Positions 7,144 to 13,477 of a stretch of 13,478 nucleotides of DNA are shown here, piece after piece (position 1 is the first letter of the stretch; the number at the start of each line of letters is the position of its first letter). The notes beneath the pieces were generated by a model. The model was not told where the DNA came from and searched no databases. It was given only the letters and a program-made list of their open reading frames with translations. The position numbers and the translations under genes are program-made. Source of the DNA: SYOC01 sp050185455 (GTDB lineage Bacteria > Desulfobacterota > Binatia > Bin18); NCBI GenBank assembly GCA_050185455.1, contig JBFWZL010000128.1, forward strand, positions 1-13,478, written 5' to 3'.

Positions 7144-7232
7144 GAACATCGTATGAGCCTCCGCCGAGGATATACAATAACTTTACATTATTCAGGGGTT
7201 CCCACAACCTCAACCTGACGAAGGAGGTCCCT

Positions 7233-7346
7233 ATGCCTACAGCAAAGAAACCGGTCAAGAAAGCAGCAAAGCCCGCAGCGAAGAAAGCCCCGGCAAAGAA
7301 AACAGCCGTAAAGGCGAAAAAGAAAGCCCCGGCAAAGAAGAAATAA
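7233..7346 (+). CDS. Tiny AlaLysPro-rich histone H1-like protein
   Basis: This 37-residue gene is easily missed because of its length. It has a strong Shine-Dalgarno (AAGGAGG, 7221-7227) 5 bases before the ATG, and its own downstream terminator. The protein is almost entirely Lys, Ala and Pro in repeats such as AKKAPAKK, with no hydrophobic core, so it should be unfolded and very basic. This resembles the C-terminal tail of eukaryotic H1 and the Hc1/AlgP-like bacterial proteins that bind DNA and condense the nucleoid. DNA binding is inferred from composition only. The codon pattern is repetitive and could expand or contract by recombination. It is unlike the basic linker of the exported peptidase at 12-1592, which has a signal peptide. 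Confidence 0.75.
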   Translation: MPTAKKPVKKAAKPAAKKAPAKKTAVKAKKKAPAKKK

Positions 7347-7380
7347 CCTAGGCCAGTGCAACGCTCTCGGCGGAGCAATC

Positions 7381-7418
7381 AAAAAAGAAAAGGCCCTTTA
7401 TCGGGCCTTTTCTTTTTT
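7381..7418. terminator. Strong bidirectional intrinsic terminator
   Basis: The arms 7381-7396 and 7403-7418 form a perfect 16-bp inverted repeat around the 6-base loop TTTATC. The core is GGCCC/GGGCC, flanked by an A-rich arm on the left and a T-rich arm on the right, so a U-tract is made on either strand. It lies 34 bases after the histone-like gene and 6 bases past the 3' end of the minus-strand gene at 7425-8033. It therefore ends transcription from both sides. Confidence 0.92.
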
Positions 7419-7424
7419 CGTCAT

Positions 7425-8033
7425 CTATACGATCTGGACACACGCTCCATCCGGAATATCGCCGCGTGAGTACGCCACCCACAACTGAAAGCGACAATGA
7501 ATATGCTTTGCCGTTGTCCGGAAAGATGAATCAGGGCGAGAAAATTCTTCCCATAAGAGACGGTCCAGTAATTCCGCAGTCGCGACCCCACCAGTGAGGA
7601 AACGACACTCTGACTCCGGTGGTTTCCCAGCAATCATTTCACAAAATTTCCGTACCGCTTCAGCCCGCTGGTAACGCCACCCCCCAGCTTGGCCCGAGAA
7701 ATCAAAGAAGATCCAGCGCGCATCGGGCAACGGTACGCGTCGGAGCGGCACGCGGACGAGCATCTGATAAGCGATACTCTCGAACTGCGGAGTTTGGCGG
7801 CTTAGACCACGCTCAAGCGCTTGTCGAGGGAGCGTATCCCTCCCCATTTTTTCCGCTACTGCGCGTGAAGAGTACAACAATGGATTGTCTCGTCCTAGGA
7901 CACGCCGACTCTTTTCCTGAAAGGAAAGACTATCGTATTCCATTTCCAAACGCGCGAGTGTTTCTTCGTACACGCGCCGATATTGGGCGTAGGTTTGCAT
8001 CGCAGCGCACTCTAGGAGATCGCATGTGTTCAT
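7425..8033 (-). CDS. Conserved-looking protein of unknown function
   Basis: I do not recognise this 202-residue protein. It is judged real because it is open over the whole interval, its 3' end abuts a bidirectional terminator, and its composition is that of a soluble protein. It has an amphipathic, Arg/Glu-rich N-terminal helical region (about 12-75), a strand-like ARWIFFDFSGQAGGWRYQRAE (near 104-124), and a Cys/His-containing C-terminus (CRFLTGG, KHIHCRF). There is no signal peptide or membrane segment. The start is uncertain: ATG at 8033 has only a weak GAGAG upstream, and ATG at 8000 (residue 12) has no visible Shine-Dalgarno. It is divergent from the ABC-F gene. The plus-strand frame over the same interval (7619-8119) is Arg/Ser-rich and looks like a shadow. 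Confidence 0.6.
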   Translation of the reverse strand: MNTCDLLECAAMQTYAQYRRVYEETLARLEMEYDSLSFQEKSRRVLGRDNPLLYSSRAVAEKMGRDTLPRQALERGLSRQTPQFESIAYQMLVRVPLRRVPLPDARWIFFDFSGQAGGWRYQRAEAVRKFCEMIAGKPPESECRFLTGGVATAELLDRLLWEEFSRPDSSFRTTAKHIHCRFQLWVAYSRGDIPDGACVQIV

Positions 8034-8139
8034 GCAAGCGGATTCTCTCGCCTCGGTCGAGAACTGGTAGCCCCTCCCCGCCTTCTTTTGTTACAATCGA
8101 CGCGGTAGACACTCGCTAGAGGAGGATTCTTCACGCTCC

Positions 8140-10125
8140 ATGCTGCAACTCATGAATGTATCGCTGTCGTTTGGAGGACAGCAAATCTTTCGCGACCTCA
8201 GTTGGCGCCTGCGCAAAAGCGACCGAGTAGGTTTAGTCGGTCCTAATGGCGCGGGCAAAACAACGCTTTTCCGTCTCATGACAAATCAACTTGAACCAGA
8301 CAAGGGCGCCATTCATCGCGGACGAGCGCTCACGATCGGCTACTTGCCACAAGAAGGCATCGAGGTGGCGGGCCGCACGTTGTTCGCTGAAGCTCGCAGC
8401 GCCCTGCCTCAACTCACTGACATCCAAACCGAACTCACGGAGATTCATACCGCTCTGGAGCAAGACGGCGGAAATCAAGAAGAACATACGGAATTGCTTG
8501 CGCGTTACGGAGAACTCCAACATCGCTTTGAGGAACTCGATGGGTTTCGCGCCGATGCCGAAGTAGCAAAGGTGCTGACGGGCTTAGGTTTTCATGAAGA
8601 ACAATTCGAGCGTCAAACGGAGACATTTAGTGGCGGCTGGCAAATGCGGATCGCGCTCGCGAAACTGCTCCTGCAACAGCCGGATGTGTTGTTGCTCGAC
8701 GAGCCGACCAACCATCTCGACCTCGACTCTTTGCTATGGTTGGAGAACTATCTGCGCGCGTATCAAGGCAGCATCGTAGTGATTTCCCATGACCGCGAGT
8801 TTCTCGATCGCATAGTCACCCACATCGCTGTTCTTCACCGTTGGACTCTCACCGAGTATGTCGGTAACTACTCAGCATTTGAGAAATATTTTGACAGAGA
8901 GGTTGAAGCGTACCAAAAAACGTATGAAGAGCAGCAAGCGGAAATCGAGCGTATTAAGAAATTCATCGATACTTTCCGCTATAACGCCCGCAAAGCCTCG
9001 CAGGTGCAAAGCCGCGTTAAACAACTGGAGCGAATGGAGTTGCTTGAGCCGCCGCAAAGCGTACCAAAAGGCGTGCACTTTCACTTCCCAGCGGCGCAAC
9101 GAAGCGGCCGTGTGGTCTTGGAGCTTCAAGGTGTGAGCAAATGCTACGGGACCCTGGAGGTCTTTCAGGATCTGAATTTCATCATCGAGCGAGGCGATCG
9201 GATTGCTCTCGTCGGCGCCAACGGGGCGGGAAAGTCAACGTTAAGTCGCATTGTATCCGGCGGAGAGGACCCAAGCAGGGGAGAGCGACGTCTCGGCCAC
9301 AACGTCACGCTCGATTATTACGCGCAGCAACAAGCCGAACGGCTCCAGGGAGACAACACCGTCTATCAAGAAATTGCCCAAGGGGCCCGCATGGATCTCG
9401 TGCCGCAATTGCGCACCTTGCTCGGAGCTTTTCTCTTTTCCGGCGATACGATCGGAAAACGCGTCGCCGTGTTAAGCGGCGGTGAGAAGAGTCGCCTTGC
9501 TTTGGCCAAAATGCTCTTGCAGCCATCAAATTTCCTGATTCTCGATGAACCGACTAATCATCTCGACATTCGCACGAAAGATGTGCTCCGTGAAGCGCTT
9601 CTTCAGTTCGGCGGTACGTTCGTTATTGTCTCCCACGACCGCTATTTCCTGAAAGGACTTGCGAATAAGGTCATGGAGATGAAAGATGGTCAGCTCATTA
9701 CCTATCCTGGATCATTTGAAGAATTTTTGACGTGGAAAGAACGGCAGGAAACGTCCAACGGCCAGAGCCTCCAAAATTCTGAATCGAAAACCCAGAGTCC
9801 ACAGGGTAATCCTAAGGATCGGCAAGCTGTTGCTGAGGTATTAGCAGTCATCGAAGAAGCCAAGCGCGGGAAAACAACCTACGAGCAACAAAAGGCAACG
9901 CGCGCGGAGCGGCAAAAACGAGAAAAACGTCTTGCGGAACTCGAGAAGCAGATCGCGGTCTGTGAGGGGCGAAAAAAAGCCCTCGAAACCATGATGGCGG
10001 ACGGCTCGACATTCAGCGATCCGCAACGAGCGAAAGACCTGTCCACTGAGTACGAGACGCTCAAACGAGGGCTGGAAGGACATTACACCTCTTGGTCCGC
10101 ACTAGCGGAAGAGATGGAAGCGTGA
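8140..10125 (+). CDS. ABC-F family ATPase with C-terminal coiled coil (Uup-like)
   Basis: ABC-F proteins are soluble twin-ATPase proteins without membrane domains; characterised members act at the ribosome (translation factors, antibiotic protection) and Uup also affects DNA transposition. ATPase 1 has Walker A GPNGAGKT (34-41), signature FSGGW (163-167), Walker B VLLLDEPTNHLD (183-194) and SHD (216-218). ATPase 2 has GANGAGKS (359-366), LSGGEK (445-450), LILDEPTNHLD (466-476) and SHD (498-500). The interdomain linker (about 240-310) is charged and helical, as in the P-site-tRNA-interacting motif. After a Ser/Gln-rich spacer (538-560) comes a charged coiled coil (about 565-660), as in Uup. 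GAGGAGG lies 14 bases before the ATG. The subfamily is not settled. A -10-like TACAAT is at 8092-8097 without a matching -35. Confidence 0.95.
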   Translation: MLQLMNVSLSFGGQQIFRDLSWRLRKSDRVGLVGPNGAGKTTLFRLMTNQLEPDKGAIHRGRALTIGYLPQEGIEVAGRTLFAEARSALPQLTDIQTELTEIHTALEQDGGNQEEHTELLARYGELQHRFEELDGFRADAEVAKVLTGLGFHEEQFERQTETFSGGWQMRIALAKLLLQQPDVLLLDEPTNHLDLDSLLWLENYLRAYQGSIVVISHDREFLDRIVTHIAVLHRWTLTEYVGNYSAFEKYFDREVEAYQKTYEEQQAEIERIKKFIDTFRYNARKASQVQSRVKQLERMELLEPPQSVPKGVHFHFPAAQRSGRVVLELQGVSKCYGTLEVFQDLNFIIERGDRIALVGANGAGKSTLSRIVSGGEDPSRGERRLGHNVTLDYYAQQQAERLQGDNTVYQEIAQGARMDLVPQLRTLLGAFLFSGDTIGKRVAVLSGGEKSRLALAKMLLQPSNFLILDEPTNHLDIRTKDVLREALLQFGGTFVIVSHDRYFLKGLANKVMEMKDGQLITYPGSFEEFLTWKERQETSNGQSLQNSESKTQSPQGNPKDRQAVAEVLAVIEEAKRGKTTYEQQKATRAERQKREKRLAELEKQIAVCEGRKKALETMMADGSTFSDPQRAKDLSTEYETLKRGLEGHYTSWSALAEEMEA

Positions 10126-10176
10126 AGTGTGTTGGGTCACGCAGAACACATAAAAACGTTTCCACATCGTGCGTAA

Positions 10177-10211
10177 ACACGTAACACGCAACACACAACA
10201 TCTAACACGTA
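10177..10211 (+). repeat. Heptamer tandem repeat before the LLM gene (5 units)
   Basis: Five adjacent 7-base units start at 10177, 10184, 10191, 10198 and 10205: ACACGTA, ACACGCA, ACACACA, ACATCTA and ACACGTA. They fill much of the 129-base gap between the ABC-F and LLM genes. The unit differs from that in proS but the period is the same. Confidence 0.75.
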
Positions 10212-10232
10212 ACTGGCCACAAAGAAGCCAGT
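10212..10232. repeat. Inverted repeat directly after the heptamer array
   Basis: ACTGGC (10212-10217) and GCCAGT (10227-10232) are perfectly inverted around a 9-base loop. It abuts the heptamer array and precedes an A-rich stretch and the Shine-Dalgarno AAGGAGG (10242-10248) of the LLM gene. It is probably a leader hairpin; it lacks a U-tract. Confidence 0.4.
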
Positions 10233-10254
10233 ACAAAAAACAAGGAGGCACATA

Positions 10255-11238
10255 ATGCGTGTCGGTCTAGGCATTCCGCCGATCGGTCTTCCCATTACTC
10301 TCTGCATGGACGTTGTGCATCAAGCGGAAGAACGAGGATTTGATAGCGTCTGGGTTGGCGAGGCCTGGGGCACAGAAACCTGTACGCTAGCGAGCGCGTT
10401 GCTGGCCCGCAGCCGTCGCATTCATGTCGGTACGGGCATTGTATCGCTCTACCTCCGACCTCCAACGCTGACAGCGATGCAAGCCGCCACGCTTGATATT
10501 GTTGCTCCAGGCCGCGTGCGCCTCGGCATTGGCGTGAGTACGCGCAACATCAACTCCTTTCACGGTATTCCCTGGGATTTCCCTGTTTCTCGCACGCGTG
10601 AATACGTGCATATCATCCGCCGAGTCCTGAATGGGGAAAGAGTCACTTATGATGGGCGGTTCTATAAACCGCAAGGTTTTCAACTCAGCATGGAACCACC
10701 CAAACACATGCCTATTTACTTGGCGGCGGTGAATCCGCGGATGTTGCAACTTGCGGGCGAAATAGCTGACGGCGTCCATCTCGCGTGGCTTCCCGCCTCA
10801 CAAGTACCACATTCCGTGGCGGAGATTGCCAAAGGCGCGGCCAAAACCGGACGCTCTTTGTCAGATATTACGATCGGCGCGTATATTCATACCGCCGTCA
10901 CAAAAGAACCTGAGCTGACGATGCAACAACTCCGTCGGGTGCTTGTCGGCTATTGTCAGGCGAACACCTACATTCAAGGATTTCGTCACTTTGGCTACGG
11001 TGACATTCTTGATGAAGTCCATGCTCGCTGGAGAGCAAAGGATCGCGCAGGCGCTGAAGCGGCAATTCCGGACAGCATGGTGAATGATCTCTATGTGTTC
11101 GGTACATCGGACGAATGTCGCACGCATATCAGCCGTTTCGTGCAAGCAGGCATTCAAATTCCGGTCGTGGCGGCTCCTCCTTCTAGCCGCACAACCCCTG
11201 AAGACTTTCAGGGATTATTGGATACCTTTGGACAATGA
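10255..11238 (+). CDS. LLM-class flavin/F420-dependent oxidoreductase
   Basis: The 327-residue protein belongs to the luciferase-like monooxygenase (bacterial luciferase / Mer) TIM-barrel superfamily, whose members use FMN or coenzyme F420. Typical features are AEERGFDSVWVGE (27-39), LLARSRRIHVGTGIVSLYLRPP (49-70), the AATLDIVAPGRVRLGIGVS strand-loop (77-95), YDGRFYKP (about 135-142) and PIYLAAVNPRMLQLAGEIADGV (about 154-175). The last of these resembles methylenetetrahydromethanopterin-reductase-type members. The substrate cannot be told from sequence, and F420 rather than FMN is only suggested by resemblance to Mer-like proteins. The ATG has a good AAGGAGG 6 bases upstream. The gene ends in the overlap ATGA with the lipoprotein gene, so the two are translationally coupled. 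Confidence 0.92.
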   Translation: MRVGLGIPPIGLPITLCMDVVHQAEERGFDSVWVGEAWGTETCTLASALLARSRRIHVGTGIVSLYLRPPTLTAMQAATLDIVAPGRVRLGIGVSTRNINSFHGIPWDFPVSRTREYVHIIRRVLNGERVTYDGRFYKPQGFQLSMEPPKHMPIYLAAVNPRMLQLAGEIADGVHLAWLPASQVPHSVAEIAKGAAKTGRSLSDITIGAYIHTAVTKEPELTMQQLRRVLVGYCQANTYIQGFRHFGYGDILDEVHARWRAKDRAGAEAAIPDSMVNDLYVFGTSDECRTHISRFVQAGIQIPVVAAPPSSRTTPEDFQGLLDTFGQ

Positions 11239-11567
11239 AACATTTGTGGGGCTGGATATTTGTGTTTCTCGCTCTTGGCGGTTGTTACCAACGACAAGAT
11301 CCGCTTGTCCGCGCCGCCCAGGATCTGCAACAGCTGTCGTATGAATTTGCGGAACGCGAAGAAGAGAGAAGACAGCAATTCAATCTTCTGGAATTAGGAA
11401 TGTCTGACAAAGCTGTGATCGAGCAAATCGGGCCGCCATCCTCTCGGCAAAGCATGGAAAGCGGTCTGGAAGAGCGCCGTGAACGTTGGACATATCAACG
11501 GGCAATGCAGACGCCGGCGCTACTCATCTTTACCAACCAACAATTGACGGAAATTCATCTGGAATAA
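11235..11567 (+). CDS. Small BamE/SmpA-like lipoprotein
   Basis: The 110-residue protein begins with a lipoprotein signal: basic start, hydrophobic WGWIFVFLAL, and lipobox LGGC with Cys17 as the acylated residue. After a Gln/Glu/Arg-rich helical stretch (about 25-50) comes FNLLELGMSDKAVIEQIGPP. This is the helix-turn opening of the SmpA/BamE/OmlA-like fold (G-M-S...V...G-P-P), followed by strands ending in LLIFTNQQLTEIHLE. BamE-type lipoproteins support outer-membrane assembly, but many short homologues have other roles. It overlaps the LLM gene by 4 bases. A weak hairpin (TTCTC/GAGAA near 11585-11607) followed by TTTTCTTG lies in the 69-base gap before the next gene and might end this transcript. 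Confidence 0.75.
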   Translation: MKHLWGWIFVFLALGGCYQRQDPLVRAAQDLQQLSYEFAEREEERRQQFNLLELGMSDKAVIEQIGPPSSRQSMESGLEERRERWTYQRAMQTPALLIFTNQQLTEIHLE

Positions 11568-11636
11568 TCTTCTGTCCTATTCATTTCTCCGTTATCGGTC
11601 GGCGAGAAATTTTCTTGTCCTTGTAAGGAGGAGCGC

Positions 11637-12656
11637 ATGGCAACCCAAGAAGCTGTACGGATGAGTCCACAAGAGCTGCATGACCGTGTATCGCGCGGAG
11701 AGCATATCGTCATTCTGGACGTGCGTACGGCAGACGCCATCAGTGTACATCCCTACCAAATTCCCGAAGCGCGTTGGCTCCCGCTCGCTTCCGTTGTGGA
11801 GCAAACGCCGACACTCCCTCGTCAGGCGATAATCGTCAGCTATTGCACTTGAAGCGAGGACGCGAGCAGCGCCCGTGCGGCGCTCTGGTTGCAAGCGGAA
11901 GGATTTCCCTTTGCCTATGCCTTACGAGGCGGACTTCTCGCCTGGGAAGAAGCGGGATATGCAACCGTTCCTCTCGAACCTGAACAGCCTATCCCAGTCG
12001 ATGTTGACGCTGGAGTTACCCTGGCAAACAGTGGACAAGGAGCTTCCCCCACATCGCAAGCGACGGTGCATACGCATACTTTTCTTCCCGGTTTGGTCAG
12101 CAACTACGCCTCACAGCAAGGACTTCCGCTCCGTAAGGAGTTAACAGTGCTGTTTGTTGATATCGCGGACTCCACGGCGACAGTGGTGAATCAACCTCCA
12201 GAGGAAGCCTTAGCGCAAGTGCAAAGCTTTATGCAGATTGTGACGGATATAGCAATCGCCTACTGCGGAGACGTAAAAGACTACGAGGGTGACGGCGCGC
12301 TGCTGTATTTCGAGTCGGTTACCGAAGCAACCCAGGCCGCGTTAGCGATCCGAGAAGCCTTGGCGCGCAAAGCGGATGGCTTACAAGCGCGGTTCAGTCT
12401 GAACGTTGGCTACGTCGTGATTGGGGTCATTGGCACAGCGTTACGTCGCTCGGTCGCGTTGATTGGTCCGAGTATCAACCTTGCCGCTCGTTTACTCAAA
12501 CAGATTCCTCCTGGCGATATCATCGCCACGGCAACAGTTGTCGAGCGACTCCGTCAAGAAACGCCGGAGCTGGCCCAACAATTCCAACTCTGGAACGAGC
12601 AGCTTGAACTAAAAGGCTTTCATAACGAGCTCGTCTCAGCGTTTCATGTTCCTTGA
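11637..12656 (+). CDS. Rhodanese-class III nucleotide cyclase fusion with in-frame TGA (probable selenoprotein)
   Basis: The 339-codon frame is open on both sides of one TGA at codon 72 (11850-11852). Before it is the first half of a rhodanese domain (VILDVRTADAI at 25-35, IPEARWLPL at 42-50, IIVSYCT at 65-71). Directly after it the domain continues in the same frame: SEDASSARAALWL, then ALRGGLLAWEEAGY (95-108). The TGA aligns with the catalytic Cys of the rhodanese loop. A linker (about 110-165) leads to a class III cyclase domain: metal ligands D175 (LFVDIADST) and D219 (EGDG), Lys214, transition-state N281 and R285 (INLAARL), and Ser272 where adenylate cyclases usually have Asp or Thr. Shine-Dalgarno AAGGAGG precedes the ATG. 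TGA ends this same gene and others, so the code is standard. Alternatives are sequencing error or nonsense mutation; an internal AAGGAG/GTG at 12147 could start the cyclase alone. Confidence 0.75.
11862..11892 (+). promoter_or_regulatory. Candidate bacterial SECIS hairpin after the TGA
   Basis: AGCGCC (11868-11873) and GGCGCT (11879-11884) pair perfectly around the 5-base loop CGTGC. Outside, GCGA (11862-11865) can pair with TTGC (11889-11892) with one G-T wobble, leaving a small internal loop with an unpaired T on the 3' side. The loop begins 21 bases after the TGA and has G as its second base. This fits the published bacterial SECIS pattern of a short stem-loop 16-37 bases after the UGA with a G in the first two loop bases. 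Such hairpins also arise by chance in GC-rich coding DNA. Confidence 0.45.
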
Positions 12657-12685
12657 CGTTGCAATCATCACGGGTGCGGAGCTGC

Positions 12686-13249
12686 TCAGACCGTCCCTTG
12701 ACACCTACAAATTACATAATGGCACGTATTACAGATTGACAAAGGGCGAAGGTTAGGATGAGAGATGCTGGAGCGGCCGTCCACGCGCGGTTGAGTAACC
12801 TCATCGCTTAATTCCATGAGCGGTCTCTTGGCACTTTGTATGCAGCCCGTCGTTCTGGTGTTTCCTGTGATGCACCGCCGTAAAAGGATGGAAGAGCCAC
12901 AGCCTATGGTATGAGCAGCGTTCAATTGGAAGAAATGAAACCCCGCCCCGTGACGATTGCTGACATAATCCAGCAGCGTCCCTCGAAGATGTCGTGCGCT
13001 GACGGGATCGAGAAACGCGGTAATCCCATTCTGAACGACCACTTCATCATCCGTATGAGACGCTTCAGCAAGGTGAAGACTATATTGGAACCCTTTGCAG
13101 CCTCCACCAGCCACAGTCATACGAACACCACCGTTTTTCATTCCCACCCGTTCCATGATTTGCTTAATCATAGCTGCTGCGGTGTCGGTCAAAGTTAGCA
13201 ACGGATCCTCTGCGCGACCGAGGTTTCCGTCCTGTAGCTCCTGATTCAT
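12686..13249 (-). CDS. HesB/IscA-like Fe-S protein with altered C-terminus
   Basis: Residues 17-120 match A-type Fe-S carriers (IscA, ErpA, HesB), which hold and deliver Fe-S clusters: LTLTDTAAAMIKQIM, then VAGGGCKGFQYSLHL with Cys51, DPVSARHLRGTLLDYV, and HGAGFHF...IGCGSS. The family normally has a cysteine triad, C plus CGC near the end. Here the first Cys of CGC is Ile115 and only C51 and C117 remain. A-type proteins end a few residues after GCGSS, at about 105-125 residues, but this frame continues 67 residues to a TGA at 12686. The tail does not look like the family, though it contains CNTC and CRC. The start has GGAGGGG a few bases upstream on the minus strand. It converges with the rhodanese-cyclase gene across 29 bases. 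Confidence 0.8.
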   Translation of the reverse strand: MNQELQDGNLGRAEDPLLTLTDTAAAMIKQIMERVGMKNGGVRMTVAGGGCKGFQYSLHLAEASHTDDEVVVQNGITAFLDPVSARHLRGTLLDYVSNRHGAGFHFFQLNAAHTIGCGSSILLRRCITGNTRTTGCIQSAKRPLMELSDEVTQPRVDGRSSISHPNLRPLSICNTCHYVICRCQGTV

Positions 13250-13360
13250 TGTCCCCTCCGTGAATGAATCCTTTTGACGTTTGACCTCTTTACTCTCATT
13301 TTCCCTTCTTTATTAGAGCAAAAAATAATAATAAACTTTCATTTTGTCTCTTCTCTCCCA

Positions 13361-13477
13361 TTATCTCGCCCCCTTCTGAGCTGTCAACCTCCGACGAATT
13401 AGAAAATATCCAGAAGAGGATGCAGCAAACTCAAGGCCTACAGATACAACTTCGACGCGCGATGATATGCCCGAGGG
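13361..13477 (-). CDS. Possible C-terminal end of a gene entering from the right
   Basis: One minus-strand frame is open from the window edge to a TAA at 13361-13363 (38 codons), ending in a GYFLIRRRLTAQKGAR-like basic tail. The other two minus-strand frames close early. It is too short to identify and could be chance. Between it and the IscA-like start (13250-13360) the DNA is AT-rich, with AATAATAATAAA-like sequence on the plus strand, and holds no clear promoter or terminator. Confidence 0.25.
   Translation of the reverse strand, partial: PSGISSRVEVVSVGLEFAASSSGYFLIRRRLTAQKGAR

Noticed and set aside
7034..7378. Minus-strand Phe/Ala-rich frame opposite the histone-like gene.
   Set aside because: It is the complement of AAG/GCC codons; the plus strand has the Shine-Dalgarno and terminator.
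7619..8119. 166-codon plus-strand frame opposite the unknown minus-strand gene.
   Set aside because: Arg/Ser-rich shadow-like composition; the minus-strand frame fits the terminator and divergent layout better.
9770..9810. Possible third heptamer-type repeat in the Ser/Gln-rich spacer of the ABC-F gene.
   Set aside because: The AATTCTG/AATCGAA-like units match too poorly; the spacer is ordinary low-complexity linker sequence.
11850..11852. TGA read as Trp or Cys by general code reassignment.
   Set aside because: TGA is the natural end of the ABC-F, LLM, IscA-like and the same rhodanese-cyclase genes.
11637..12656. Two separate genes, a truncated rhodanese and a cyclase starting at TTG 11889.
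   Set aside because: TTG 11889 lies inside a conserved rhodanese helix with no Shine-Dalgarno, and the rhodanese fold needs the sequence on both sides of the TGA.
12911..13198. Plus-strand 95-codon frame opposite the IscA-like gene.
   Set aside because: The minus strand carries clear A-type Fe-S carrier sequence across the same interval.
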